Virus record (IMG/VR): IMGVR_UViG_3300043773_000195
Coordinates: 1 to 38,050 of that record
Length of the DNA: 38,050 nucleotides
Source: a virus
Strand: one strand, 5' to 3'
Shown: in pieces, positions 23,374-30,583 of the stretch
Position numbering within the stretch: the first letter of the stretch is position 1
Layout: each line of letters begins with the position of its first letter
Position numbers and translations under genes: made by a program
Notes under the pieces: generated by a model
Told to the model about the DNA's origin: nothing
The model's input: only the letters and a program-made list of their open reading frames with translations
The model's database searches: none

Positions 23374-23630
23374 TTGATGACAAGAGCGACGCTGGATCGT
23401 GGGCAGAGGCTATGCAGTTCAAAGCCGCTGTCGAGCCTGACCATTACAAGGCGGGCGGCATAGAAGCCATCGACTACATTCAGGCGAAGCTATCGCCGGA
23501 AGAGTTTGCCGGTTACTGTCGCGGCAACGCCCTGAAATATATCAGCCGCGCTGGACGCAAGGACGCTGTCGGGCAAGAGATACGCAAGGCTATCTGGTAT
23601 CTTGAGCGCTGGTGCAGCAACGTTAAGTAG
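23370..23630 (+). CDS. DUF3310 (SaV-like) protein
   Basis: This 86-aa protein carries the DUF3310 pattern: PDHYKAGGIEAIDYIQAKLS, then YCRGNALKYISRAGRKD and IRKAIWYLERW. The family is widespread in phages; members have been annotated as nucleotide-kinase-like or as inhibitors of unknown targets, and the biochemical role is not settled. It follows the 63-aa gene with an ATGA overlap and ends 11 nt before the next small gene. Confidence 0.9.
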   Translation: MIDDKSDAGSWAEAMQFKAAVEPDHYKAGGIEAIDYIQAKLSPEEFAGYCRGNALKYISRAGRKDAVGQEIRKAIWYLERWCSNVK

Positions 23631-23641
23631 GAGCAAAGCAA

Positions 23642-23821
23642 ATGATGATTGAAGTAGACCCAAACCAGTTAGACGGCATAGTCCGCGCATGGTTGAAGGA
23701 AACACTGGAGTCAGTGCAGCACAACGCAGCCTCACTTTACGTTCACCCAGAAGACGCCAAAACGTACAAGAAAGACGTTAAGGCGCTGAAGTGGTTGCTT
23801 TATTATATTGGTGAAGATTGA
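23642..23821 (+). CDS. Small protein, 59 aa, end of the rightward operon
   Basis: This 59-aa ORF has two consecutive ATGs at its start and a TAGGAG ribosome binding site overlapping the preceding stop. It reads PNQLDGIVRAWLKETLESVQ and KDVKALKWLLYYIGED, a probable two-helix protein. Similar tiny proteins are known in phage DUF3310 neighbourhoods, to my recollection. A 100-bp convergent gap follows (23822-23921), without an obvious terminator hairpin. Confidence 0.7.
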   Translation: MMIEVDPNQLDGIVRAWLKETLESVQHNAASLYVHPEDAKTYKKDVKALKWLLYYIGED

Positions 23822-23921
23822 TCTATAAACCGTCAATTATCAATCATGTCGATTTTCTAACAAGAATATTTCGCAAACAGGCGCACAGCTTGGGTTTACG
23901 GGATATGCACTTCAAACAACA

Positions 23922-25100
23922 TTAAGCTACCTCGAGCATTTCGGTGGTAATCATTACCCTGCCAACGGCGCCGTACTTTTTATGGTACGTGATGGCCCAA
24001 GCTGCACGGTCTGCAATCCAGCCACCGCGTGCAGCGTAGGCGTCACGCGCAGCCAGTGTCGGGTGCTGCACCACAGTGACGCCGTTGTATTCTTTTTCGT
24101 CGCGGTGGTGGCGATGGCCGCAGTGTATCTCACGGCGGGTAGTGCGGCCCCACTCTTGCGGAAACTGCGCGGCGAACAACAGCGGCAGTGATTCGTTCTT
24201 GACCTTGTGACCGTGGTGGACGCCCAGCATGGTAGCGCCCCACTCGAATACATAGAACGGCAGGACGCTGTCGTTGACGGTGACGCGCGGCTCTTCTTCG
24301 TAATGCACCGCGAACAGGTCAGCCAGCCAGCCGCTGCTTTCTACGTCGTGATTGCCTTCAGCTATAATCAGATAGACTTCCTGATGGCGCTGCAAACAGA
24401 TCGCCATCAGTGAGCGGATGATCCGTATGGCTGCCCGGCGTATCTTAGGGAACCGGCTGTCCGCGTCCAGAACGTGTTTACCTGTCGGTGTTACGGGTGT
24501 CTTGCCGTCAGTGTGCAGGAAGTCACCTTGGATATTGAGCACTGCTGTGTGTGCAGTTGGGCTTTGATTGACCATCTGTATCAGCGCAGCAATGATAGTT
24601 TGCTCTGCTTTGGATACATTCCAATCAGCCCCGCCCTCCTGATGCCATGCCAGCATACCAAGGTGGTAGTCGGTGAAGGTATACAGATTGCACAGATGCT
24701 CCTGAGAAGCCTCTGGAGCAACGACAGCAGTTGCTGGCTGTATCTGGTCCTTGAAGCCTGCGACTGTCTCACGCATGGCGTCAATCAGCGCCTCATGCGT
24801 CAGCGATGCTTTGACCCATTGGCCTGATGGCTTGCCTTCGGAGTTATAGTAGGTTGACACGCCCTTGGTGACATAGCCTTCTGGGACGGGACGGGTAAAA
24901 TTATGGGTAGGAGAGTAACCCCGCAACTCCGCCTTCTTTTTGACTGCGATATAAGCATCGCTTGCCGCACCGACATTGATACCTAAAGCAAGTGACGCAG
25001 CTTTGGCGCTCCCATGTAAATTGACTGCTTCAAGCACCTCGCGCTGGCGAGGCGTAGCGTATGCAAACAACGCTTCGTCTATTTTTAATGGGAAAGCCAT
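23922..25100 (-). CDS. Metallophosphoesterase with N-terminal helix-turn-helix-like region
   Basis: This is a 392-aa protein. Residues about 15-55 (TPRQREVLEAVNLHGSAKAA followed by ALGINVGAASDAY) look like a helix-turn-helix domain. The calcineurin-like phosphoesterase fold has the metal ligands: DYH (D144, H146), GDF (D193), GNHD (249-252), HHGHK (295-299) and CGHRHH (327-332). Phage proteins of this architecture are common and may hydrolyse nucleic acid or nucleotide phosphoesters. It lies at the end of the late leftward block, after the lysis genes and convergent with the VRR-NUC operon, an odd place for a DNA metabolism gene. Confidence 0.88.
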   Translation of the reverse strand: MAFPLKIDEALFAYATPRQREVLEAVNLHGSAKAASLALGINVGAASDAYIAVKKKAELRGYSPTHNFTRPVPEGYVTKGVSTYYNSEGKPSGQWVKASLTHEALIDAMRETVAGFKDQIQPATAVVAPEASQEHLCNLYTFTDYHLGMLAWHQEGGADWNVSKAEQTIIAALIQMVNQSPTAHTAVLNIQGDFLHTDGKTPVTPTGKHVLDADSRFPKIRRAAIRIIRSLMAICLQRHQEVYLIIAEGNHDVESSGWLADLFAVHYEEEPRVTVNDSVLPFYVFEWGATMLGVHHGHKVKNESLPLLFAAQFPQEWGRTTRREIHCGHRHHRDEKEYNGVTVVQHPTLAARDAYAARGGWIADRAAWAITYHKKYGAVGRVMITTEMLEVA

Positions 25101-25334
25101 TTATTTGCCTTTCGGGCAATCAGCCTCACAGATACAAATAAAGGCGCTGTTATGCGCCTCTATTTCTCTGACAGTTTCTGATGTGTCTTGCGTCGCGTCG
25201 TAAGTGATAGGCTTCGCAATAGCACAATAGCTATTTACGGGAACGGTCGAAACGGTCGCGCAGCCGTTCGTCACGCTCAATGTCAGGGACGCTAATAGCA
25301 GCAGCGCCAAGTTCGATTTGCCGATTGATCTCAT
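25101..25334 (-). CDS. Outer-membrane spanin (Rz1-like lipoprotein)
   Basis: This protein has 77 aa from the ATG at 25334, which has AAGGAAG 6 nt upstream; the longer ORF from 25412 is rejected. Signal peptide: MRSIGK and then LALLLLASLTLSVTNGC, with C24 as probable lipidated cysteine. The residues ahead of it (TNG-C) are not a perfect lipobox. The mature part has CAIAKPITYD and DTSETVREIEAHN, typical of Rz1-like proteins, with more cysteines at the end. Known role: joins the inner-membrane spanin to fuse the membranes at lysis. It starts inside the other spanin gene in a different frame. Confidence 0.8.
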   Translation of the reverse strand: MRSIGKSNLALLLLASLTLSVTNGCATVSTVPVNSYCAIAKPITYDATQDTSETVREIEAHNSAFICICEADCPKGK

Positions 25335-25446
25335 CGTTCGCTTCCTTGATAGCTTGCTGACGCCCTTGCTGCCGCAACTTGTTCTCACTCCACGCCGCCC
25401 AGAGGCGGTCAAGCAGCGACAGCAAAGACGAAAGTAGCTTTATCAT
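25231..25446 (-). CDS. Inner-membrane spanin candidate (Rz-like)
   Basis: This is a 71-aa protein. Residues 1-19 (MIKLLSSLLSLLDRLWAAW) could be a short membrane anchor. The rest (SENKLRQQGRQQAIKEANDE and IERDERLRDRFDRSRK) is charged and helical, typical for the periplasmic coiled-coil part of an Rz-like spanin. It overlaps the holin stop (ATGA) and shares 104 bp with the lipoprotein gene in another frame, the classic nested Rz/Rz1 pattern. It is shorter than lambda Rz (153 aa), and its anchor is weak, so the assignment depends mostly on context. Confidence 0.7.
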   Translation of the reverse strand: MIKLLSSLLSLLDRLWAAWSENKLRQQGRQQAIKEANDEINRQIELGAAAISVPDIERDERLRDRFDRSRK

Positions 25447-25625
25447 GCGGCTGGTGGCGGCGACTCAACTAAAAACATAGCTGCAACGCCGGCAAGACCA
25501 GCAAGAGCGGTAGCAATGACTGACCATTCTTCACTGGACAAACCAAAAGCCAAAGCAACTCCGGCAAAGCCAGCGTAGGTGCTAGGTTCTTTCAGACGGC
25601 TAACTAACCAAGATACGATTTTCAT
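25443..25625 (-). CDS. Holin candidate, 60 aa, two hydrophobic segments
   Basis: This protein has 60 aa from the ATG at 25625 (GAAGGG ribosome binding site); an upstream extension to 25724 lies inside the endolysin gene and is rejected. The hydrophobic stretches STYAGFAGVALAFGL and SVIATALAGLAGVAAMFLV are separated by a short acidic turn (SSEEW), giving a hairpin-like two-helix membrane protein, as in class II-like small holins. It begins 1 nt after the endolysin stop and ends in the i-spanin start. Role: membrane hole formation that times lysis. Confidence 0.8.
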   Translation of the reverse strand: MKIVSWLVSRLKEPSTYAGFAGVALAFGLSSEEWSVIATALAGLAGVAAMFLVESPPPAA

Positions 25626-25626
25626 G

Positions 25627-26019
25627 TTATTTTCCCTTCGGATAAAACTTCCAAGGCAGTTCCCAATGTGGGCCGTCCTTGAACGAACGCCAATCACCGC
25701 CCCATTGAAGCGGGACTTTCTCATCCGCCGCAGCGGACTTTACTATCTTAGCCAGCTTATGATACAGCGGCCAATCCCAACGTACTTCACCGGCAATCAT
25801 CGGCGCCAGATCGACAGCGTGTCCAGTGATGTGACGTGAGTTCATTGTCTTCGATGCGCCTTGGGCAACTAACTGCTTCTGCCGTTCGACGCTACGTATG
25901 CCTTCTAATACAGTAAAGTCAAGGTCTGACAGTGCAGCCGCCTTCTTGACTACGCGCACTAGGTCAGGGTGGACACCTTCCAACCGTGACAAACTGCGCT
26001 GCCCTAAGACTATGCTCAC
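25627..26019 (-). CDS. Endolysin, M15-type L-alanyl-D-glutamate peptidase
   Basis: This 130-aa endolysin has the VanY/M15 metallopeptidase pattern: FTVLEGIRSVERQ at about 35-47, MNSRHITGHAVDLAP with zinc ligands H63 and D70, and a GPHWEL near the end with H118 as third ligand. Enzymes of this family cut peptidoglycan cross-links in Gram-negative bacteria. No signal peptide is visible, so the holin would release it. It overlaps the upstream 60-aa membrane protein by 4 bp. Confidence 0.92.
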   Translation of the reverse strand: MSIVLGQRSLSRLEGVHPDLVRVVKKAAALSDLDFTVLEGIRSVERQKQLVAQGASKTMNSRHITGHAVDLAPMIAGEVRWDWPLYHKLAKIVKSAAADEKVPLQWGGDWRSFKDGPHWELPWKFYPKGK

Positions 26020-26198
26020 ACAGCACCTTTCTGAACTAGGTTTAGCAATATGCCGATCAGTAGCACAATGATTGTACCCGCCGCAGTCATGCCAACGCTT
26101 TCCAGACGCTTCATCCGCGCGCAGATACTCTCGTACCGAAATGCACAGACCTGTTCGTGCGTATTAAGCTGTGCTTGTGTTTCGTCGATAGTGGCCAT
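26016..26198 (-). CDS. Small membrane protein upstream of the endolysin (XhlA-like)
   Basis: This 60-aa protein has a polar, coiled-coil-like N-terminal half (ETQAQLNTHEQVCAFRYESI and CARMKRLES) followed by one C-terminal membrane span (TIIVLLIGILLNLV) and a basic end. This architecture resembles XhlA-type holin-associated proteins. It overlaps the endolysin start (ATGA). Together with the two-span holin it suggests a two-component lysis timing system. Its role is inference from architecture. Confidence 0.7.
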   Translation of the reverse strand: MATIDETQAQLNTHEQVCAFRYESICARMKRLESVGMTAAGTIIVLLIGILLNLVQKGAV

Positions 26199-26223
26199 GA
26201 TGTTACCTTTTACGGGTTAAAAA

Positions 26224-28068
26224 TTAAAATTCTACTAAGGTAGGATAGTTGGATTCGTTCATGGCGTTTTGCGCGCGTTCCGCTGCCAGAGCAGCCGGCG
26301 AACGCAAAACTTTTCCTGCGGCACGCGCCGTAGCGCCGCCGGCCTCACCGATCTTTGCTGCCCGCGTTTGGCCAGCTAGAGATTTTGCTAACATATTTGC
26401 CGCTACTTGCGGGTTTAACATTTCATTAGCAATTTCAATCGCCAATTTAGTGTCGATCTTACCTTGTAAACGTGACCAAATATCGTTTGCCAAGGTTGTG
26501 ATACGGTTTAACATTTGCGGCGGGCGCGCACTTCTTTGGGCAGCCGTCGCCATGTCCGTTACCTTAGGTCCTGCGGCGGCGCCTTTGCGTGCTTGGATAT
26601 TTGTTTTGGCAGCGCGGGCAAGATCATCACGTATATCCGTAACAATCTTTGCCTGCTCTGGCGTCAGCACATCAGTAAGTTCTTTGAACCGCGCTTCGTT
26701 TGTGGTGGCGCGCTTCAACGTCCCCGGCGCATCTTTAACTGCCGCCGCAAATACGTTGGCGCGTTCGCCGCCGGCTTCTAACGATGTTTTCAACTTATTT
26801 TCTAGATACTGACCAACTTCCATTTGGTTAATGGGTTTGGACATCTCCGCAAAAGTTGTTCGAGCAGCGCCGTATTCAGGAACTTTACCTTCCAACCAGC
26901 CAAGCAGACGCTTACGAACGTCCATGACTTGAGAACGTGCGCCGCGCACCAACGCAGTGTCGCCAGTTTTGGACAGCATATCATCCAAAGAGATTTTTAC
27001 GTTGTGAAGGAACAGCGTTGGGTTGCTCTCAAAGGTTGCGCCCTGCGATTTAGACAAACGCAAAGCCTCTGGTAACGCTTGCTTAATGTAAGGGTCATCC
27101 GCCAACTGCATAAGTTTCGGGTCGGCAAGAAATTTCTTTGCTTCAGCAGCAGCGTATAGTGGGTCTGTAGCCGCGGTGCGGGCCGTAATCGCCGCCGTGA
27201 TGTCTTCGGGTGTCTTAGCCACACCGCTCATGGCTTCAAGGCGCGCAGCTTCTTGTTCAGCGCCGCGGACGTAGTAAGGTGTTGGCGCTGCTTTTTCTGC
27301 TGACGCACCCAATGCTGAAAATTGAGTAAGGTTCAGCGGCGATGCAGCTTGCGCCGCAGTTGGTTTGCTGCCCGGCACAATCTCACTAGGCGCGCGAAGT
27401 TGGGCGATAAGTTCAGGCGCGCGACCTTCCGCGGCTTCCAAATATGCGGATTGTTTTGGCGAGATAATCTGTTGCACGGCTGCTGGCGCGCGCTCAAGCG
27501 CCTTTGGTATAACACGGGCAGGAGCGGCCAAAGCGTTTATTGGGTTGGTAAGTTCGGCTGCACGCGTCATGGCGTTAGATACGCGCGCGGTTGTTTTTCC
27601 GCCAAGACGAGCAACGCCAGCGCCGCCCGATAAAATGGTAGATAGATCGGCGGCAGCGCCGACAGGATCGGTGGCGATAGTACGCTTTAGTGCTTCAACC
27701 GATCCGTAACGCTGACGATATACGCCGCCCACTTGCTGTGCGGTTTGCACGGCACGCTTGGTTGAAGCCGGGTCGGTGTCAAAACGGTTAATAAAGTCAC
27801 GCACTTGCGCCGGCACAGCACGGTTAAGCGCGCCTGCCCCAAGGTCTAAAGCCGTACCAACAGTTTTAACCAGTGCTTCAGGTGTCTCTACGGCGCTTAC
27901 CATACTTTTTAGAAAATTAAGGCCGCTGCTAGGAATGTTTTGTACGGCTTCCGCCGCGGTATCCATCAAAGAGCGTTCGCTCTTAATCTTAGGCGCGGTT
28001 TTCCAAGAACTGCTTTTTGGCGTTTGTTGCCGCGTTGGCGTTACCTTAGGCGCGTCTTGCCAACTCAT
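26224..28068 (-). CDS. Ejection/internal virion protein, 614 aa (P22 gp16 position)
   Basis: This 614-aa, Ala-rich, mainly helical protein begins SWQDAPKVTPTRQQ, with Pro/Lys-rich repeats (WQDAPK, WKTAPK) in the first 30 residues. It then has long stretches such as DTAAEAVQNIPSSGLNF and DPVGAAADLSTILSGGAGV. It stands at the position and has about the length of P22 gp16 (609 aa), a pilot protein ejected with DNA. Sequence similarity to gp16 is not claimed; I assign it by synteny and composition. The stop of the preceding gene (28065) overlaps its start by 4 bp. Confidence 0.75.
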   Translation of the reverse strand: MSWQDAPKVTPTRQQTPKSSSWKTAPKIKSERSLMDTAAEAVQNIPSSGLNFLKSMVSAVETPEALVKTVGTALDLGAGALNRAVPAQVRDFINRFDTDPASTKRAVQTAQQVGGVYRQRYGSVEALKRTIATDPVGAAADLSTILSGGAGVARLGGKTTARVSNAMTRAAELTNPINALAAPARVIPKALERAPAAVQQIISPKQSAYLEAAEGRAPELIAQLRAPSEIVPGSKPTAAQAASPLNLTQFSALGASAEKAAPTPYYVRGAEQEAARLEAMSGVAKTPEDITAAITARTAATDPLYAAAEAKKFLADPKLMQLADDPYIKQALPEALRLSKSQGATFESNPTLFLHNVKISLDDMLSKTGDTALVRGARSQVMDVRKRLLGWLEGKVPEYGAARTTFAEMSKPINQMEVGQYLENKLKTSLEAGGERANVFAAAVKDAPGTLKRATTNEARFKELTDVLTPEQAKIVTDIRDDLARAAKTNIQARKGAAAGPKVTDMATAAQRSARPPQMLNRITTLANDIWSRLQGKIDTKLAIEIANEMLNPQVAANMLAKSLAGQTRAAKIGEAGGATARAAGKVLRSPAALAAERAQNAMNESNYPTLVEF

Positions 28069-29846
28069 TTTGGTTTTCTCCGCTTTTCGCCGTTAGGGTC
28101 TATAAACATGGCGCCGGGTTTCAGCTTGTTATAATCGGCATTGTTACGCACCCGCGGCATTTGCGACTCCGCCGTTGGCGTTTTAGCTGCTGCGCCTGTA
28201 GACGAAGGCAACTGAAAGCGTCCGGGATAGCGGGCAAACTCTTCGACATATTGATTTTCGTATGCGTCGCGGGTAACTTCCGCGGCCCTACGGGCTTGCG
28301 CTTCAATGATGTCTAGCTGGTTATCCAAGTCAGCGGGTTCCATACCTTCGATGTCAAGCGATGCAATCATGTCGCTAACGATGCGCCATTCTTGAACAGC
28401 CATCTGACCGATAGCGCCGGTAAGCGCGGCGGTGGACTTACCCATCTCCGTAACTTTACCACGCAAGTTTTTAATCGCCGTATCCGCTGAACGCGATCCG
28501 GGCGTTAACGACGGCAAGTATCCGCTCAAACCTGTAATGGCTTCTTTCTGTGAAGGGCTTAACTTGCGTACTTTATCAACCGTTGCCACAACGCCCGCCA
28601 CAGGGTCTAACATCATAGAGATTGTTGACCGTGCCGACTTGTAGTCTTTGGTGATATTTTCGCGCAACTTTGATTCTTGAACGGATGTCAAGGGTTTAGG
28701 GCCAGCTTCGTTAGCCGCTATTCGAGCAGCGCGAGCGCGCGCCAATTCTTTGTTGTATACTTCGCCTTCTGTTTCACGGGCAAGACGCGCTCTGCGCCCA
28801 GCCTGTTCAGGTGTCTCTGCTGGCGCCGTTGATACGTTAGGGTTACGGCCTTTAACTTGCTGACCAATTTGGTATTGCGCCAGTGTCTGTTCCATTGGCG
28901 GGGCGCCCCGAAGGCCAGCGGTCTGCGATTGCAGTGCTGGACCACGCAAGTCAGCAAACTGAGACTGCGGTGTGCGGCCATCATACGCCATTGGCGTAGT
29001 ACGCATTTCACCAGCTAAATCTGCTGGCGCGCCACGCATTTGGTTGTCCACCAACGCAGGCGTGTTGGGCGCAACATTTATGCCGTTCTGGCGAACCCAA
29101 TTCATAATCTTGGGGCGGCTTTCAGGCTGTACCTTTGATAGCATTTGGTCAAGATCGGCTTGCGCCATGATGCCAGTTTCCAAAGCAGACGCAATTACTA
29201 AGCCAAGCGAACCCGGTTCAGTCGCCGCCGTGTTTGGCGCGGGCGCGTTCGCCGACATGGGGTTAGTTGGCGTTGCGGCAGCCGGTGCGGCGGCTGGCGG
29301 CGCAGAGGGCTGTCCGGGGAGATTGGTTATAACCGCAGGTTCTACTCTTGGTCCGCCAAAGCCGCCTGACTGTATAAGGATTAAGTTTCCGTCGGCATCG
29401 ACTTCAACATTAGCTACACGCGCGGCAATGTTTTTAGCGATAAAATCGTCAGCGGTGGCGACTATCTGTTGCATCGCTTCCCGACTCCACACAGGTACAT
29501 TCTTCCTGTATGCGTTGGCTATGTTTGGGTTAGCTTGTTCGACCAAACCTAGCCATTCTTCGTAGCCTTGTTGCGACGATACATCCTTACCTATATTGCG
29601 TAAGTTTACAAATTCTTTGTCGCGGTAGGCTTGGTCTTTTTCCCGCATAGTGGATGTTTGTGTTTCCGCTGCGCGTGCTTCCTGCGCGGCTTTATACGTC
29701 ATTTCTTGCTGTGCTTGTTCTGCTTGACGCTGCGCCGCTTCCTGCTGGCGCGCCATGTTCATCATGTTCGCGTACTGCGCGCCAATACGCGCTGGATCGG
29801 GAAGCTGTGGGCTGCGCGCTTGAAGGGCTATCATTTGGTTTGGCAT
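28065..29846 (-). CDS. Ejection/internal virion protein, 593 aa (P22 gp20 position)
   Basis: This 593-aa protein has an N-terminal Gln/Ala/Glu-rich coiled coil (about 30-75), an Ala/Pro-rich linker (about 180-225, PAAAPAAATPTNP), a long helical middle, and a C-terminal beta segment (YNKLKPGAMFIDPNGEKRRK). That ending is common in phage ejection proteins. It lies between the gp7-like and gp16-position genes, as P22 gp20 does, and is likely packed in the capsid and delivered into the cell envelope. Assignment by synteny and composition. Confidence 0.75.
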   Translation of the reverse strand: MPNQMIALQARSPQLPDPARIGAQYANMMNMARQQEAAQRQAEQAQQEMTYKAAQEARAAETQTSTMREKDQAYRDKEFVNLRNIGKDVSSQQGYEEWLGLVEQANPNIANAYRKNVPVWSREAMQQIVATADDFIAKNIAARVANVEVDADGNLILIQSGGFGGPRVEPAVITNLPGQPSAPPAAAPAAATPTNPMSANAPAPNTAATEPGSLGLVIASALETGIMAQADLDQMLSKVQPESRPKIMNWVRQNGINVAPNTPALVDNQMRGAPADLAGEMRTTPMAYDGRTPQSQFADLRGPALQSQTAGLRGAPPMEQTLAQYQIGQQVKGRNPNVSTAPAETPEQAGRRARLARETEGEVYNKELARARAARIAANEAGPKPLTSVQESKLRENITKDYKSARSTISMMLDPVAGVVATVDKVRKLSPSQKEAITGLSGYLPSLTPGSRSADTAIKNLRGKVTEMGKSTAALTGAIGQMAVQEWRIVSDMIASLDIEGMEPADLDNQLDIIEAQARRAAEVTRDAYENQYVEEFARYPGRFQLPSSTGAAAKTPTAESQMPRVRNNADYNKLKPGAMFIDPNGEKRRKPK

Positions 29847-29850
29847 AGTA

Positions 29851-30582
29851 TTAACCTTTTGGAATGCCGCCGGGGGCGCCCTTGTTATAGTAGTTCATCA
29901 TAGCGTTGTTCATAGGCGCGTTTGACGCAAAAGAACCTATCTGGCCTAGTGCGGTATTAAGCGCATTGGCTGAACCGATGTAACCCGATGCGCGGGCTTG
30001 GCCTGCGTTGTACAGGTTCGACGCTTCGTTCTGACCCATCTGCCCTGCCGCGCCCGTAAGCACGTTCGTGGCAGACTGACCTGAACCCATTAGCGATTGC
30101 AACGGATTTAGTTTGGCGGTCCGCTCAACCTGATAGCGGTTAAATGCGTTCTGATATTCTTGGCTTGCCAAGTCCTGACCGAAACGCTGCACACCCTTCA
30201 ATGTAGAGCCTGACAGCAGATTGCCACGTGCGGCTGCTGACCGCTCTAGCGCCTTCATTCCTTCTGCTTGACGGAAACCATAGCCGGGGTCTTGCTGGAA
30301 TTGCTCAGTGCCAAAAGATTTACCGAGGCTGCCATAGCCCGCAGCGGCTTTGTCACCGCCGATGCCCAGAAGCTGCATAATCTCATTTTGCGCGGTAAGC
30401 CCACCTTGGCGGAATGGCTCTTGCAGTTCTGTCTGCCGCTGAAACATACGCTCCTGTGCAGCGTTAGCATCCTGCGACGCTTGGACTTGCGCCCTAGATG
30501 CTTTCTTAGCCGCACTACTTGAAATTGCGGCGCCGCCGATTGCGGCTGTAGCTGTTATAGCTGCTGCTGCTGCCAAACCCAT
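29851..30582 (-). CDS. DNA transfer/ejection protein, P22 gp7-like
   Basis: This is a 243-aa protein. The N-terminus (GLAAAAAITATAAIGGAAIS) is hydrophobic; a Gln-rich helix follows (about 25-65, with QERMFQRQTELQEPFRQGG). A middle section has YGSLGKSFGTEQFQQDPGYG, FRQAEGMKALERSAAARGNL and LLSGSTLKGVQRFGQDLASQ, well-known pieces of the gp7-like DNA transfer proteins found in many podoviruses. It would be ejected with DNA and help it cross the envelope. It lies directly behind the sulfotransferase-like/GNAT-like gene. Confidence 0.85.
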   Translation of the reverse strand: MGLAAAAAITATAAIGGAAISSSAAKKASRAQVQASQDANAAQERMFQRQTELQEPFRQGGLTAQNEIMQLLGIGGDKAAAGYGSLGKSFGTEQFQQDPGYGFRQAEGMKALERSAAARGNLLSGSTLKGVQRFGQDLASQEYQNAFNRYQVERTAKLNPLQSLMGSGQSATNVLTGAAGQMGQNEASNLYNAGQARASGYIGSANALNTALGQIGSFASNAPMNNAMMNYYNKGAPGGIPKG

Positions 30583-30583
30583 T

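Noticed and set aside
26249-26812. 187-aa rightward ORF inside the 614-aa ejection gene
   Set aside because: Same reason: antisense Ala-rich shadow of an Ala-rich gene.
28972-29565. 197-aa rightward ORF inside the 593-aa ejection gene
   Set aside because: Antisense to a coding gene rich in GCN/CCN codons, which opens the opposite frame; no recognisable protein.
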